From the NCBI GenBank assembly GCA_963925675.1, contig CAWUSW010000066.1, positions 1 through 56,396 of the forward strand: a stretch of DNA of 56,396 nucleotides. Reading direction: 5' to 3'. Position 1 is the stretch's first letter. Each line of letters begins with the position of its first letter. Below, piece after piece: positions 16,014 through 24,231 of this stretch. The stretch is from Eutrophocola sp963925675 (GTDB taxonomy: Bacteria > Pseudomonadota > Gammaproteobacteria > Pseudomonadales > Pseudohongiellaceae). Below the pieces are notes generated by a model that was given only the letters and a program-made list of their open reading frames with translations, had not been told where the DNA came from and did no database searches. Both the position numbers and the translations under genes were made by a program.

Positions 16014-19000
16014 CAGCCGTAGCAAAGGAAAAGTGCTCTTCAATGTTTTGTTTGCCGGCCTCTGACAAGGACTGCCACAAGGCCGCATCGGAATACAGGC
16101 GCATAATTTCTTTGGCAAATTCTTCCGGTTCATCAGCAATCAGAATATCGGTGTCATGCACCAGATTCATCCCTTCAGCAGCAACTGTGCTGACTACCAT
16201 CGGCACTCCAAAAGACATGCTGGAATTGATCTTACCCTTTACACCCGCGCCATAGCGCAGTGGCGCAATGGAAATTCTGATGTCATTAAAGATCGGTTCA
16301 ATCTCTTCCACAAAACCTGTGATCACGATGTGCTCATTTGCTCTTGCTTTGATGCTCGCGGGCACATGACCACCGACGATAAGCAGTTTCAGCTCCGGGT
16401 TTTGTTTATGCACAATGGGGAAAACGTTGTCCAGAAAAAACACCATGGCATCGGTATTGGGCGGATGCTCGAAATTGCCAATGAACAGCATATTGGCACG
16501 CTCCTGAAAACTTTTTCCTGTGGCGTAGGTATGGTGAATATTTGAAAGCAGATTGATTTTTAAATCAGGGGCTTCTTGTTTGAATAATTGGAGTTCTATC
16601 GGGCTGACAACCAGAGTTGTATCTGCCTTGCGGGCAAGGGCAAGTTCCTGTGTTTTACGCATGGCTGCTGAATCAGCCAGAACCTTGTCATTGTTTAGTT
16701 TTGCTTCGCGTTCTTCGCGCAGGAAATGTAGATCAACCGTGTCAAAAATTATCTTCGCATTGATACAGTACTGTTTTACGTCATCAATAAATTTTTCGGC
16801 AGTATCGGCTCGACTTAAAATAACTGCATTAAAATATTGGCCAAACTCTTCCAGGTAATTGCTAATACTCTTCACATAAGGGACATAAAGGCATTCAATG
16901 CCAATGGCCTGCATTTGTGGCGTGTATTTCTCGTGGCAATGCAGATTGGCGGGAAGGAAAGTGACTTTGTAGCCGATGTTCTGCAATATCTTCAGAATAT
17001 TAAACATACGCAATGAACCAGAATCATGATCAGGCATGAGCACACGGGCATCGATGATCAGGATACGTTTTTGCACATGCCTTTCTTTTTCCAGATAGGG
17101 AAGTCGTGCATTCGGGCGGTGCTGTTTCAGTGTCTGTTGCCAGCGTGCAAAAAACTTTTTATGGTTTATCTGTTGATATTTCTTTATGCCACTGCCGGTA
17201 TCTGTGCCTGAAGTTACCCCTTCAAAATGGATCAGTGTGGCATTGGGTTGGTAGTAAACTTTTTTGCCAGTTTCCCTTACCTTGAAAGCCAGGTCAGTAT
17301 CTTCGTAATAGGCGGGTAAATAATGGGTGTCGAAACCTCCCAAGGCGCTGAAATCATCCAGAGGAATCATCAGGCAGGCACCTGAACAGTAATCTACTTG
17401 TCTGCAGTAGGTATAAGCGGGATTATTGGGATCATCACCACGGCCATAATTCCAGGCTGAGCCGTCTTGCCAGACAATGCCGCCGGCTTCCTGTAATGTG
17501 CCGTCAGCAAACACCAGTCGGGCACCCACGAGACCTGCATCAGGGAAATCCTGGAAGGTCTGACGCATTGCCTGGAGCCAGCCGTAACGGACTTCAGTAT
17601 CATTATTCAGCAGTAGCAGAAATTGACCCTTTGCGCTTTCCGCCCCGTTATTACAGGAATTGATAAAGCCCAGATTTTCTTCGTTGTTGATTACGGTGAT
17701 GCCTTTTATGCCGGCCAGCATCGTTTGCGTCTGGTCAGAAGAGCAGTCATCAACAACGATTACTTCGTAGGATTCATCATCAGTATGCTCGAGTATGCTT
17801 TTCAAACAATGAAAGGTGTATTGGTATTTATTGAAAACCGGTATGACAATGCTGACCGTCGGCTTCTTAAAAACCGGAAAGGACAGCGGTGAAAATTTAT
17901 CAGAAACAGCTGACTCAGCTTTAATTTTCTCTATATGGCTAAAGCGTGGTTCAAGCTTTATCCGCAATCTTGCGAGTAACCCGAGAAACCCTTCCGTACG
18001 TATAAAATACCGCGCTATTGTTAGTGCTCTGAGAGGGCGGGTGAGTTTCCAGCTTCTGCTGTTATAGATAATCTGCAATTGATCATTGAGCGCCTGATTA
18101 AGATTTCTTTGCGCTGTTGCTTGATTTTCAGATTCCTGTAATTCTTTTCCAACTACCTGCAATTCCTGTTCTTTTGCCGCAAGCTGTTTCTGCTGGGACA
18201 GGACTTTCCTGTCTCTGTCATCAAGACGCGTACCTAACTCGGCAATGAATGTCAGCTTATTTGTAATTTCAGCGCCAAGATTTTCCAGACTTTTTTCAAG
18301 CACGCTGATACGGGGGAATTCTCTACTGCGGCCAAACAGTGCAATTATTTTCTCATCAGACCATAGCGCCAACCATTTTTTATAGATGGCAAGGCGATAG
18401 GCATCCATATCTTTGTCAATGTTATCTTTTGCACCAAAACCACTGCTGTTATCGACGCGGTAGCTTGCGGTGCATTGCTCTATAAACTTAAAGGCATGTT
18501 GCTGCGCAAGCTGTAGCCAGAAGTCCCAGTCTTCAAAACGATCAAAGGCAGGGTCAAAACGAAAACCCTCATTTAGCAGACTGCGTTTAAATAGAACCGC
18601 ATGAATGGGAATATAATTCTCGATCATCAGACGGACAGGATCAAAGGGGTGAGCAAAAGAAGGGACTTCTTCTGTTATGCCATCAGCGATTACTCTTACA
18701 GCGCTGTAAGCTAATGCGTAAATGTGCTGGTCAGTCAGGGCTTTTGCGAGATTGGTAATATGTTCAGGATCAATGGAATCATCATCATCCAGGAACAGGC
18801 AGAATTCACCCTGCGCCTGTTCCAGGGCAAGGTTGGCGGCATGAGACCTGCCGTGCTGTCCGGTATTGTTTAGCCAGCGTATGTTCCTGCCTTGATCAGC
18901 ATAGTCTGCCAATATCTCTGCAGAATAATCTGCACCATCATCATTTATTATAATAACTTCAATGTTGCTGTAATTTTGTGCAAGGATCGAATCTATTGCT

Positions 19001-19065
19001 TCGCATAACAGTGACTTTCTGTCTTTGGTGCGAATCAAGACAGAGATAAGGGCAAGAGAGTTCAT
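15988..19065 (-). CDS. Three-domain glycosyltransferase (GT2-GT2-GT4)
   Basis: 1025 aa cytoplasmic enzyme, probably building a surface polysaccharide or glycan chain. Domain 1 (about 5-250): GT2 with ISVLIRTKDRKSLL, IIINDDGAD and FCLFLDDDDSIDPEH. Linker (about 265-335): coiled coil. Domain 2 (about 395-645): second GT2 with VSIVIPVFNKYQYTFHCLKS, LLLNNDTEVRYGW and YLPAYYEDTDLAFKVRE (DxD-like and ED motifs). Domain 3 (about 665-1025): GT4/GT-B with LIIDARVLMPDHDSGSLRM and IAPLRYGAGVKGKINSSMSFG donor-site motif. Such fusions usually sit in O-antigen or glycan clusters; here it is solitary, 21 bp after the DUF484 gene where xerC is usual. Its stop lies in a repeat. Confidence 0.9.
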   Translation of the reverse strand: MNSLALISVLIRTKDRKSLLCEAIDSILAQNYSNIEVIIINDDGADYSAEILADYADQGRNIRWLNNTGQHGRSHAANLALEQAQGEFCLFLDDDDSIDPEHITNLAKALTDQHIYALAYSAVRVIADGITEEVPSFAHPFDPVRLMIENYIPIHAVLFKRSLLNEGFRFDPAFDRFEDWDFWLQLAQQHAFKFIEQCTASYRVDNSSGFGAKDNIDKDMDAYRLAIYKKWLALWSDEKIIALFGRSREFPRISVLEKSLENLGAEITNKLTFIAELGTRLDDRDRKVLSQQKQLAAKEQELQVVGKELQESENQATAQRNLNQALNDQLQIIYNSRSWKLTRPLRALTIARYFIRTEGFLGLLARLRIKLEPRFSHIEKIKAESAVSDKFSPLSFPVFKKPTVSIVIPVFNKYQYTFHCLKSILEHTDDESYEVIVVDDCSSDQTQTMLAGIKGITVINNEENLGFINSCNNGAESAKGQFLLLLNNDTEVRYGWLQAMRQTFQDFPDAGLVGARLVFADGTLQEAGGIVWQDGSAWNYGRGDDPNNPAYTYCRQVDYCSGACLMIPLDDFSALGGFDTHYLPAYYEDTDLAFKVRETGKKVYYQPNATLIHFEGVTSGTDTGSGIKKYQQINHKKFFARWQQTLKQHRPNARLPYLEKERHVQKRILIIDARVLMPDHDSGSLRMFNILKILQNIGYKVTFLPANLHCHEKYTPQMQAIGIECLYVPYVKSISNYLEEFGQYFNAVILSRADTAEKFIDDVKQYCINAKIIFDTVDLHFLREEREAKLNNDKVLADSAAMRKTQELALARKADTTLVVSPIELQLFKQEAPDLKINLLSNIHHTYATGKSFQERANMLFIGNFEHPPNTDAMVFFLDNVFPIVHKQNPELKLLIVGGHVPASIKARANEHIVITGFVEEIEPIFNDIRISIAPLRYGAGVKGKINSSMSFGVPMVVSTVAAEGMNLVHDTDILIADEPEEFAKEIMRLYSDAALWQSLSEAGKQNIEEHFSFATAEAQLRAVL

Positions 19066-19086
19066 GACTGGAAGCTGGTGATGGGT

Positions 19087-19815
19087 TTAGCCCACCAGAC
19101 GAGTGATTTTGGTGGCAAGTATTTCGCCGATAAAATCAAGGAACAAAGTGTCCAGACTGGAATTGAAATGATTGTGCTTGTCGCTGCCAATAACCAGTAA
19201 AGGGGTGCCGAAAGTAAGTTCATCACGTGATAACTCAGCAGGGTGTACTGGAATAACCGCGGCAGAAAGTATTTCTTTTTTGGAATTCGGGAACAGGAAT
19301 TTTGCTTGTTCAGGATTAAGTTCACAACAAAAGGTGCGTTTTTTATCAAACAGTTTGCCAAGAATATTTTTTGTTGGTGCAACTGGCAGCAATTGGATTT
19401 CTTCACCGTCGATGTTGTCGCCATTACTATCGCTTATAAATAACAGGCTGCTGGCATGGGCGGAGAATTCAGTTTTTAGCGTGTCTTCAATAACATTCGA
19501 CAATTGGGTCAGAGTGTCACTTTTTAATAACTTCAAAATAACAATGCGGGTTTTCTCAAACAAGGCATCATTTTCTTCGGCATTGAAAATGAAGTCGTTG
19601 ATATTATTTTGCAGCTCACCATTGCGTTCCCGGAAAAGCTCTACCTGTCTTTCAAGCAGGGATATGGCGCCACGGTTACCATGGGGGATAGTCAGTTCCA
19701 GAAGTAAGTCAGTCTTGCGCTCAAAAAAACCGGGATTCTCGCTCAGGTATCTAGCGACGGATTCGTCATCAAGGATTTCTACTGACTCCTTGGCATTGCT
19801 GGAATCTGTTGTCAT
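19087..19815 (-). CDS. DUF484 (GAF-like) protein
   Basis: 242 aa from the ATG at 19815 (MTTDSSNAKESVEILDDESV), chosen since it overlaps the dapF stop as ATGA; a longer frame to 19887 lies inside dapF. Family features: VARYLSENPGFFERKTDLLLELTIPH, then GAISLLERQVELFRERN helical region and a GAF-like C-terminal half (FGTPLLVIGSDKHNHFNSSLDTLFLDFI). The protein precedes xerC in most gammaproteobacteria; its role is not established. Here the next gene is the large glycosyltransferase. Confidence 0.9.
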   Translation of the reverse strand: MTTDSSNAKESVEILDDESVARYLSENPGFFERKTDLLLELTIPHGNRGAISLLERQVELFRERNGELQNNINDFIFNAEENDALFEKTRIVILKLLKSDTLTQLSNVIEDTLKTEFSAHASSLLFISDSNGDNIDGEEIQLLPVAPTKNILGKLFDKKRTFCCELNPEQAKFLFPNSKKEILSAAVIPVHPAELSRDELTFGTPLLVIGSDKHNHFNSSLDTLFLDFIGEILATKITRLVG

Positions 19816-20648
19816 ATTTCTATATTCCCTTCGAATACTGTCACGGCCGGCCCTGTTTTCAGTACTGGAGAACCTTCTCCCTGCCAACTTATCTGCAAGG
19901 ATCCACAGGGCAGTTGGACCTCAACATTATTGTTCAGCAGGCCCTGGCGAATTCCGGCAACTACTGCTGCACAGGCGCCTGTCCCACAGGCGAGGGTTTC
20001 TCCCGCCCCTCGTTCAAATACTCTGAGCTTGATTGTACTCGGATTAAGCACCTGCATGAAGCCGGCATTCACACGCCGGGGAAAACCAGGGTGATTTTCA
20101 ATCAAGGGGCCCCATTGCGCCACGGGTGCAAGCGCAACATCAGGCACAAGCAAGACGGCATGGGGATTACCCATGGATAACACCGACACTTCCAGGTGTT
20201 CATTATTAGCTAATTCAAGGGGATAGGTCACTGCGGCTAACTCGGCAATGAAGGGAATTTTCGCCGGCTCAAATACCGGCGCGCCCATATCGACAGTGAC
20301 ATTGCCATCTGCCTCAGCCCGGCAATGCAGGGTGCTGCCATTGATCAGCTGCAGGGAAAATTCATTGTTGCTGCTCAGGCCTCTTGCCTGGATAAATGAC
20401 ACCATGCAGCGAGAACCATTGCCGCAGTTTTCTGCCTGGCTACCATCGGGATTGTAGACCAGGTAGGCAAAATCATGATCAGGCAAAGTGGCAGGGGCAA
20501 TGACAAGCAGCTGGTCGAATCCGATACCAGTGTGTCGATTGCCCAGCATCTGAATTTGTTCCGGGCTCAGATCAATGGGCTGAATGACACCATCAAGTAC
20601 GACGAAATCGTTTCCCAGGCCATGCATTTTGGTGAACTTGAGGTTCAT
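19812..20648 (-). CDS. dapF: Diaminopimelate epimerase
   Basis: 278 aa PLP-independent epimerase converting LL- to meso-diaminopimelate for lysine and peptidoglycan. Two active-site cysteines: Cys75 in ENCGNGSRC and the second in LACGTGACA near 220. Start MNLKFTKMHGLGNDF is the standard N-terminus. Lies 8 bp after lysA and overlaps the DUF484 gene by 4 bp, so lptM-lysA-dapF-DUF484 is probably one operon. Confidence 0.97.
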   Translation of the reverse strand: MNLKFTKMHGLGNDFVVLDGVIQPIDLSPEQIQMLGNRHTGIGFDQLLVIAPATLPDHDFAYLVYNPDGSQAENCGNGSRCMVSFIQARGLSSNNEFSLQLINGSTLHCRAEADGNVTVDMGAPVFEPAKIPFIAELAAVTYPLELANNEHLEVSVLSMGNPHAVLLVPDVALAPVAQWGPLIENHPGFPRRVNAGFMQVLNPSTIKLRVFERGAGETLACGTGACAAVVAGIRQGLLNNNVEVQLPCGSLQISWQGEGSPVLKTGPAVTVFEGNIEI

Positions 20649-20656
20649 TGTTCAGT

Positions 20657-21904
20657 TCAATCCAGTGGAGTTTCCAGGGCCAGCTGGTCCTGATAGGTTT
20701 CACGCCGTCTGGCCAGATGGAGTTCACTGCCGTCCACAAGAACTTCGGCCGCACGATTACGTGTATTGTAGTTGGAGCTCATGGCAAAACAGTAGGCGCC
20801 AGCAGATTTTATGGCAAGAAGATCGCCAGTGCTGATTGACAATTCCCGCTGCCGGGCGAGGAAGTCGCCAGATTCACATATTGGTCCGACAATATCAAAA
20901 GTCCGGGCAGGGATAGTGGCATTGGGCAGCACTGGTACCACATCCATCCATGCCTGATACAGTGCAGGACGAATTATGTCATTCATGGCAGCATCGACGA
21001 TGGCGAATCTGTGCTCGCCATTGGTTTTAATATTGTTCACTCGGGTCAGCATTACGCCAGCATTGGCACAAATAGACCTGCCCGGCTCAAGCACCAGCGT
21101 TAATGGGCGCTCTGCCAGAACTTCCCGGACAGCGCTAATCAATTCCTGCGGTGATGGAGGCGTTTCATCTTTGTATTGCACACCCAGACCGCCCCCGATA
21201 TCCAGGTGGCTAATGTGAATGCCTTCACCGGCAAGATCATCCAAAAGTAAGAGAGTTCTGTCCAATGCTGCCAGAAATGGTGCGATGGTGGTCAATTGGG
21301 AGCCAATGTGGCAATCCATCCCGGTAATTTCGATACCCGCCATGGTGCTTGCCTGGCGGTATAAAGTGCGGGCATCCTCCATGGAAACACCGAATTTATT
21401 TTCTTTCAGACCGGTGGATATATAAGGATGGGTTCCAGCGTCTACATCCGGATTCACGCGCAGGGAAACCGGGGCACGCCGGTTTTTCTCCACAGCGATG
21501 GTGTTTAGCTGCTCGAGTTCCTGTGCCGACTCAACATTGAAGCACTGAATGCCGGCATCCAGCGCAGCCGCCATTTCTTCATGACTTTTGCCGACACCGG
21601 AAAAAATAACCTTGCCAGGGTCACCACCAGCAGCGATAACGCGGGCCAGTTCGCCTCCGGACACAATATCAAAGCCGCTGCCCATTTTTGCCAGAACACT
21701 GAGAACTGCCAGATTGGAGTTGGCTTTCACGGCATAACAGATAAGATGCGGGCAGCCTGAGAGCGCTTCTTCATAATCCCGATAATGCTGCTCCAGTGCA
21801 GCCCGGGAATAGACAAAGCAGGGCGTACCAAATTGCTCGGCAATTTGGCTCAACGGCACGTCTTCAGCCATCAGCTGATTATTATCAAAGTGAAAGTTTT
21901 TCAT
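20657..21904 (-). CDS. lysA: Diaminopimelate decarboxylase
   Basis: 415 aa fold-type III PLP enzyme, last step of lysine synthesis. PLP Lys60 in ICYAVKANSNLAVL, the glycine-rich HLDIGGGLGVQY phosphate loop, LEPGRSICANAGV and the GPICESGDFLA motif with its active-site Cys. Complete. lptM is 12 bp upstream and dapF 8 bp downstream. Confidence 0.97.
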   Translation of the reverse strand: MKNFHFDNNQLMAEDVPLSQIAEQFGTPCFVYSRAALEQHYRDYEEALSGCPHLICYAVKANSNLAVLSVLAKMGSGFDIVSGGELARVIAAGGDPGKVIFSGVGKSHEEMAAALDAGIQCFNVESAQELEQLNTIAVEKNRRAPVSLRVNPDVDAGTHPYISTGLKENKFGVSMEDARTLYRQASTMAGIEITGMDCHIGSQLTTIAPFLAALDRTLLLLDDLAGEGIHISHLDIGGGLGVQYKDETPPSPQELISAVREVLAERPLTLVLEPGRSICANAGVMLTRVNNIKTNGEHRFAIVDAAMNDIIRPALYQAWMDVVPVLPNATIPARTFDIVGPICESGDFLARQRELSISTGDLLAIKSAGAYCFAMSSNYNTRNRAAEVLVDGSELHLARRRETYQDQLALETPLD

Positions 21905-21916
21905 AGCAGTTTGGAA

Positions 21917-22021
21917 CTAATGGCTGATTTGGGCAGAAGGGGGCGGGACCAGGGGTCCTTTTTGTCCACATCCTGACAGCATGCACAGACTGATCAACAG
22001 TAGTGGCAGCAGTTTTTTCAT
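21917..22021 (-). CDS. lptM: Small lipoprotein LptM (YifL family)
   Basis: 34 aa lipoprotein: MKKLLPLLLISLCMLSGCGQKGPLV with lipobox LSGC (Cys18) and the family signature GQKGPL, then a Pro-rich tail. LptM stabilises the oxidised LptDE translocon for LPS export. Length, lipobox and position before lysA and divergent from cyaY are all typical. Short genes like this are often missed by ORF callers. Confidence 0.93.
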   Translation of the reverse strand: MKKLLPLLLISLCMLSGCGQKGPLVPPPSAQISH

Positions 22022-22192
22022 AGCCAGACAGGTCCCGTGTTGTGAAATTAATAGGTTAAAAGAAGCGTCGATTATACTGATTTATTCAGCTGGCAACCAA
22101 TCTGATAATACCAATTAGTCATTGTCTGCCGGGTAAAGGCCGATATACTAGTGAGCCACTGAATTGTTAAAGCCCTCCTGGTTATATAAAAC

Positions 22193-22507
22193 ATGAATGA
22201 ACTTGATTTCAATACCCGCTATGAAGAGACCCTTCTGGCCATCGAAGATGCTATTGAGGAAAGCGGGGAAGACCTCGATTTTGAATCAGTAAACGATATT
22301 CTGACTCTCACCTGCAGTAATGATTCCTTAATCATAATCACCAAACAGTCTGCTACCAGCCAATTGTGGCTTGCGGCAAAATCCGGGGGCTTTCATTTTG
22401 ATCGACAGGGAGATGGCTGGGTATGTGATTCAGACGGACAAAGTTTGTCAGACATGCTCGCTCATATCTGCCAGGAACAAGGTGGGGTCAATATCCAATT
22501 TCCATGA
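22193..22507 (+). CDS. cyaY: Frataxin-like iron protein CyaY
   Basis: 104 aa frataxin homologue that binds iron and modulates IscS during iron-sulfur assembly. N-terminal acidic helix with EETLLAIEDAIEESGEDLDFESVNDILTL, then beta strands ending with SQLWLAAKSGGFHFD and the C-terminal helix LSDMLAHICQEQ. Divergent from lptM as in other gammaproteobacteria. The stop overlaps the sulfotransferase start by 4 bp (ATGA). Confidence 0.95.
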   Translation: MNELDFNTRYEETLLAIEDAIEESGEDLDFESVNDILTLTCSNDSLIIITKQSATSQLWLAAKSGGFHFDRQGDGWVCDSDGQSLSDMLAHICQEQGGVNIQFP

Positions 22508-23325
22508 AGAACGTTCTTGTCCATGCGCATATTTTTAAAAATGCAGGCACGACATTTGATTTCAGCCTGAACAAGCATTTTGGCGACAGCTTCGTGGATC
22601 ATCGTGACGATGACGCTTTTCTGCAGGGAAAAAATAAGTACCTGCTTGAGTATCTAGGCGACAATCCTGATGTGCAGGCGCTATCTTCTCATTCGCTGCA
22701 TTTTCGTATTACATCTGATGAAAAAATTCGCACCTTCCCGGTGTATTTTTTACGCCATCCTCTGGCAAGGGTATGGTCAGTGTATAACTTTGAAAGAAGG
22801 CAGGCTGATGCTAATACACAAGGAGCGCGCAGGGCGAAAGAGCTTGATCTGAATTCATATGTCGACTGGTACATGGAAGAAAATTCACCAGCAACTATCA
22901 GAAATATTCACACCATTTTTCTTTCCGGAGACGGCCCTTCACCTCATGGCATGGAAGAAAAGTTTTCACTGGCCTGCAACACGCTGGCAAATGCTGAAAC
23001 ATCTATTGCTGTTGTTGAGCGATATGATGAATCCATGTTGATGCTGGAACATTCCCTGGGCGAATTTTTTCCTGATCTGGATTTGTCTTATATGAAGAAA
23101 AATGTCAGCCCGGAAAGTCAATCACTGGGACCAACAGAATCAGCCAATGCACTATTGGATAAACTTGATGAGAATGTTGCAAAAAAACTGCTGGAGTCGA
23201 ATGCGCTTGATATCGAGTTGTATGAAAAAGCTAATCGTAAATTGAACAACTGTCTTGAAAATATTCCAGAGCTGGAACAAAGCAAGCGGGATTTAATAAA
23301 TCGTTGCAGGCAACTACAGGGTTAA
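22504..23325 (+). CDS. Sulfotransferase-family protein
   Basis: 273 aa. N-terminal HAHIFKNAGTTFDFSLNKHFG resembles the 5'-phosphosulfate loop of PAPS-dependent sulfotransferases (HxxKxAGTT form), and PVYFLRHPLARVWSVYNFERR at about 77-97 resembles the 3'-phosphate site (RxPxxRxxS). This points to the Sulfotransfer_2 type that acts on carbohydrates or lipids, but the acceptor is unknown. The ATG overlaps the cyaY stop, so it is translated with a frataxin gene, an unusual partner. The last codons and TAA stop are duplicated as a 12-bp direct repeat. No sulfate-activation genes are beside it, though cysQ (42640) occurs in the window. Confidence 0.8.
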   Translation: MKNVLVHAHIFKNAGTTFDFSLNKHFGDSFVDHRDDDAFLQGKNKYLLEYLGDNPDVQALSSHSLHFRITSDEKIRTFPVYFLRHPLARVWSVYNFERRQADANTQGARRAKELDLNSYVDWYMEENSPATIRNIHTIFLSGDGPSPHGMEEKFSLACNTLANAETSIAVVERYDESMLMLEHSLGEFFPDLDLSYMKKNVSPESQSLGPTESANALLDKLDENVAKKLLESNALDIELYEKANRKLNNCLENIPELEQSKRDLINRCRQLQG

Positions 23326-23340
23326 ATTCAGGGTTAAATT
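23317..23340. repeat. 12-bp duplication at the sulfotransferase stop
   Basis: CAGGGTTAAATT occurs twice in a row; the first copy encodes Gln-Gly-stop, the second repeats the stop just outside the gene. Confidence 0.85.
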
Positions 23341-23388
23341 CTATTTTCCTGTAGCGCCTGCTACAAATTCAGATATTTCTTTGCTTAA

Positions 23389-24198
23389 TTAAGCCACGTT
23401 GTGCATGTAAACATCTTGTTGAGGATAAGGAATGCTGATTCCCGCTGCATCAAGGGCGTTTTTAATGTTTTCAGTTAAGTCCCAGCGTGTTACCCAGTAA
23501 TCAGGCGTATTCACCCAGGGTCTGACCACCAGATTTACACTGCTGTCAGCCAGTTCGGCTACTGCTACTACAGGGGCCGGATCAGTCAGAACACGTGAGT
23601 CCTTGCCAATAACATCCAAAATAATTTCCTTGGCTTTGCCCATATTGTCGTCGTAACTGATGCCGATTATCAGGTCTATTCTGCGCGTTGGTAATGCGCT
23701 GGCATTAACAATAGTGCTGCCAAAAACGCCGGAATTCGGCATGATGATGCGCTGGTTGTCACCAGTATGTAACAGGGTGCAGAAAAGGCCGATCTCATCT
23801 ACAACACCACTGGTGCCATTGGCGGTAATAAAGTCGCCAATTTTAAATGGCTTGAACAGGATGATCATTACACCGGAGGCAAAATTTGACAAAGAATCTT
23901 TCAGTGCCAAACCAACGGCAAGGCCGGCAGCGCCAAGAATTGCAAGCAGGGAGGTAACATTCACGCCGAGTTGATCGACAGCTGCCAGAACCACAGCGAC
24001 AAATAGGGCGGCGTATAAAATACCGCCTATAAATTTAACCAGCATTTCGTCCAGGTTGGACTTGCGCATTAATCCTTTAACTGTATTGGCAATAGCGCGT
24101 GCAATTTTTTTTCCGATCAGGAAAATCGCCAGGGCTATTATTATTTTTATCCCCCAGGGGATGACAAGGGCGGAGATTACTTCGGCATTAAATTCCAT
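23389..24198 (-). CDS. MscS-type small mechanosensitive channel
   Basis: 269 aa. Three N-terminal transmembrane helices with the pore helix ILGAAGLAVGLALKDSLSNFASGVMIILFKPFKIGDFI (about 88-126), followed by the beta domain (VDEIGLFCTLL, RIIMPNSGVFG) and the cytosolic cage ending in ISIPYPQQDVYM. Size equals E. coli MscS (286 aa). Opens under membrane tension to release solutes. Monocistronic, after the sulfotransferase in convergent orientation. Confidence 0.94.
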   Translation of the reverse strand: MEFNAEVISALVIPWGIKIIIALAIFLIGKKIARAIANTVKGLMRKSNLDEMLVKFIGGILYAALFVAVVLAAVDQLGVNVTSLLAILGAAGLAVGLALKDSLSNFASGVMIILFKPFKIGDFITANGTSGVVDEIGLFCTLLHTGDNQRIIMPNSGVFGSTIVNASALPTRRIDLIIGISYDDNMGKAKEIILDVIGKDSRVLTDPAPVVAVAELADSSVNLVVRPWVNTPDYWVTRWDLTENIKNALDAAGISIPYPQQDVYMHNVA

Positions 24199-24231
24199 AA
24201 AGAATTCCTTGGTTTTTTTTATTCAAAAAAA

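Noticed and set aside
19062..19424. 120-codon minus-strand frame
   Set aside because: Alternative frame inside the DUF484 gene.
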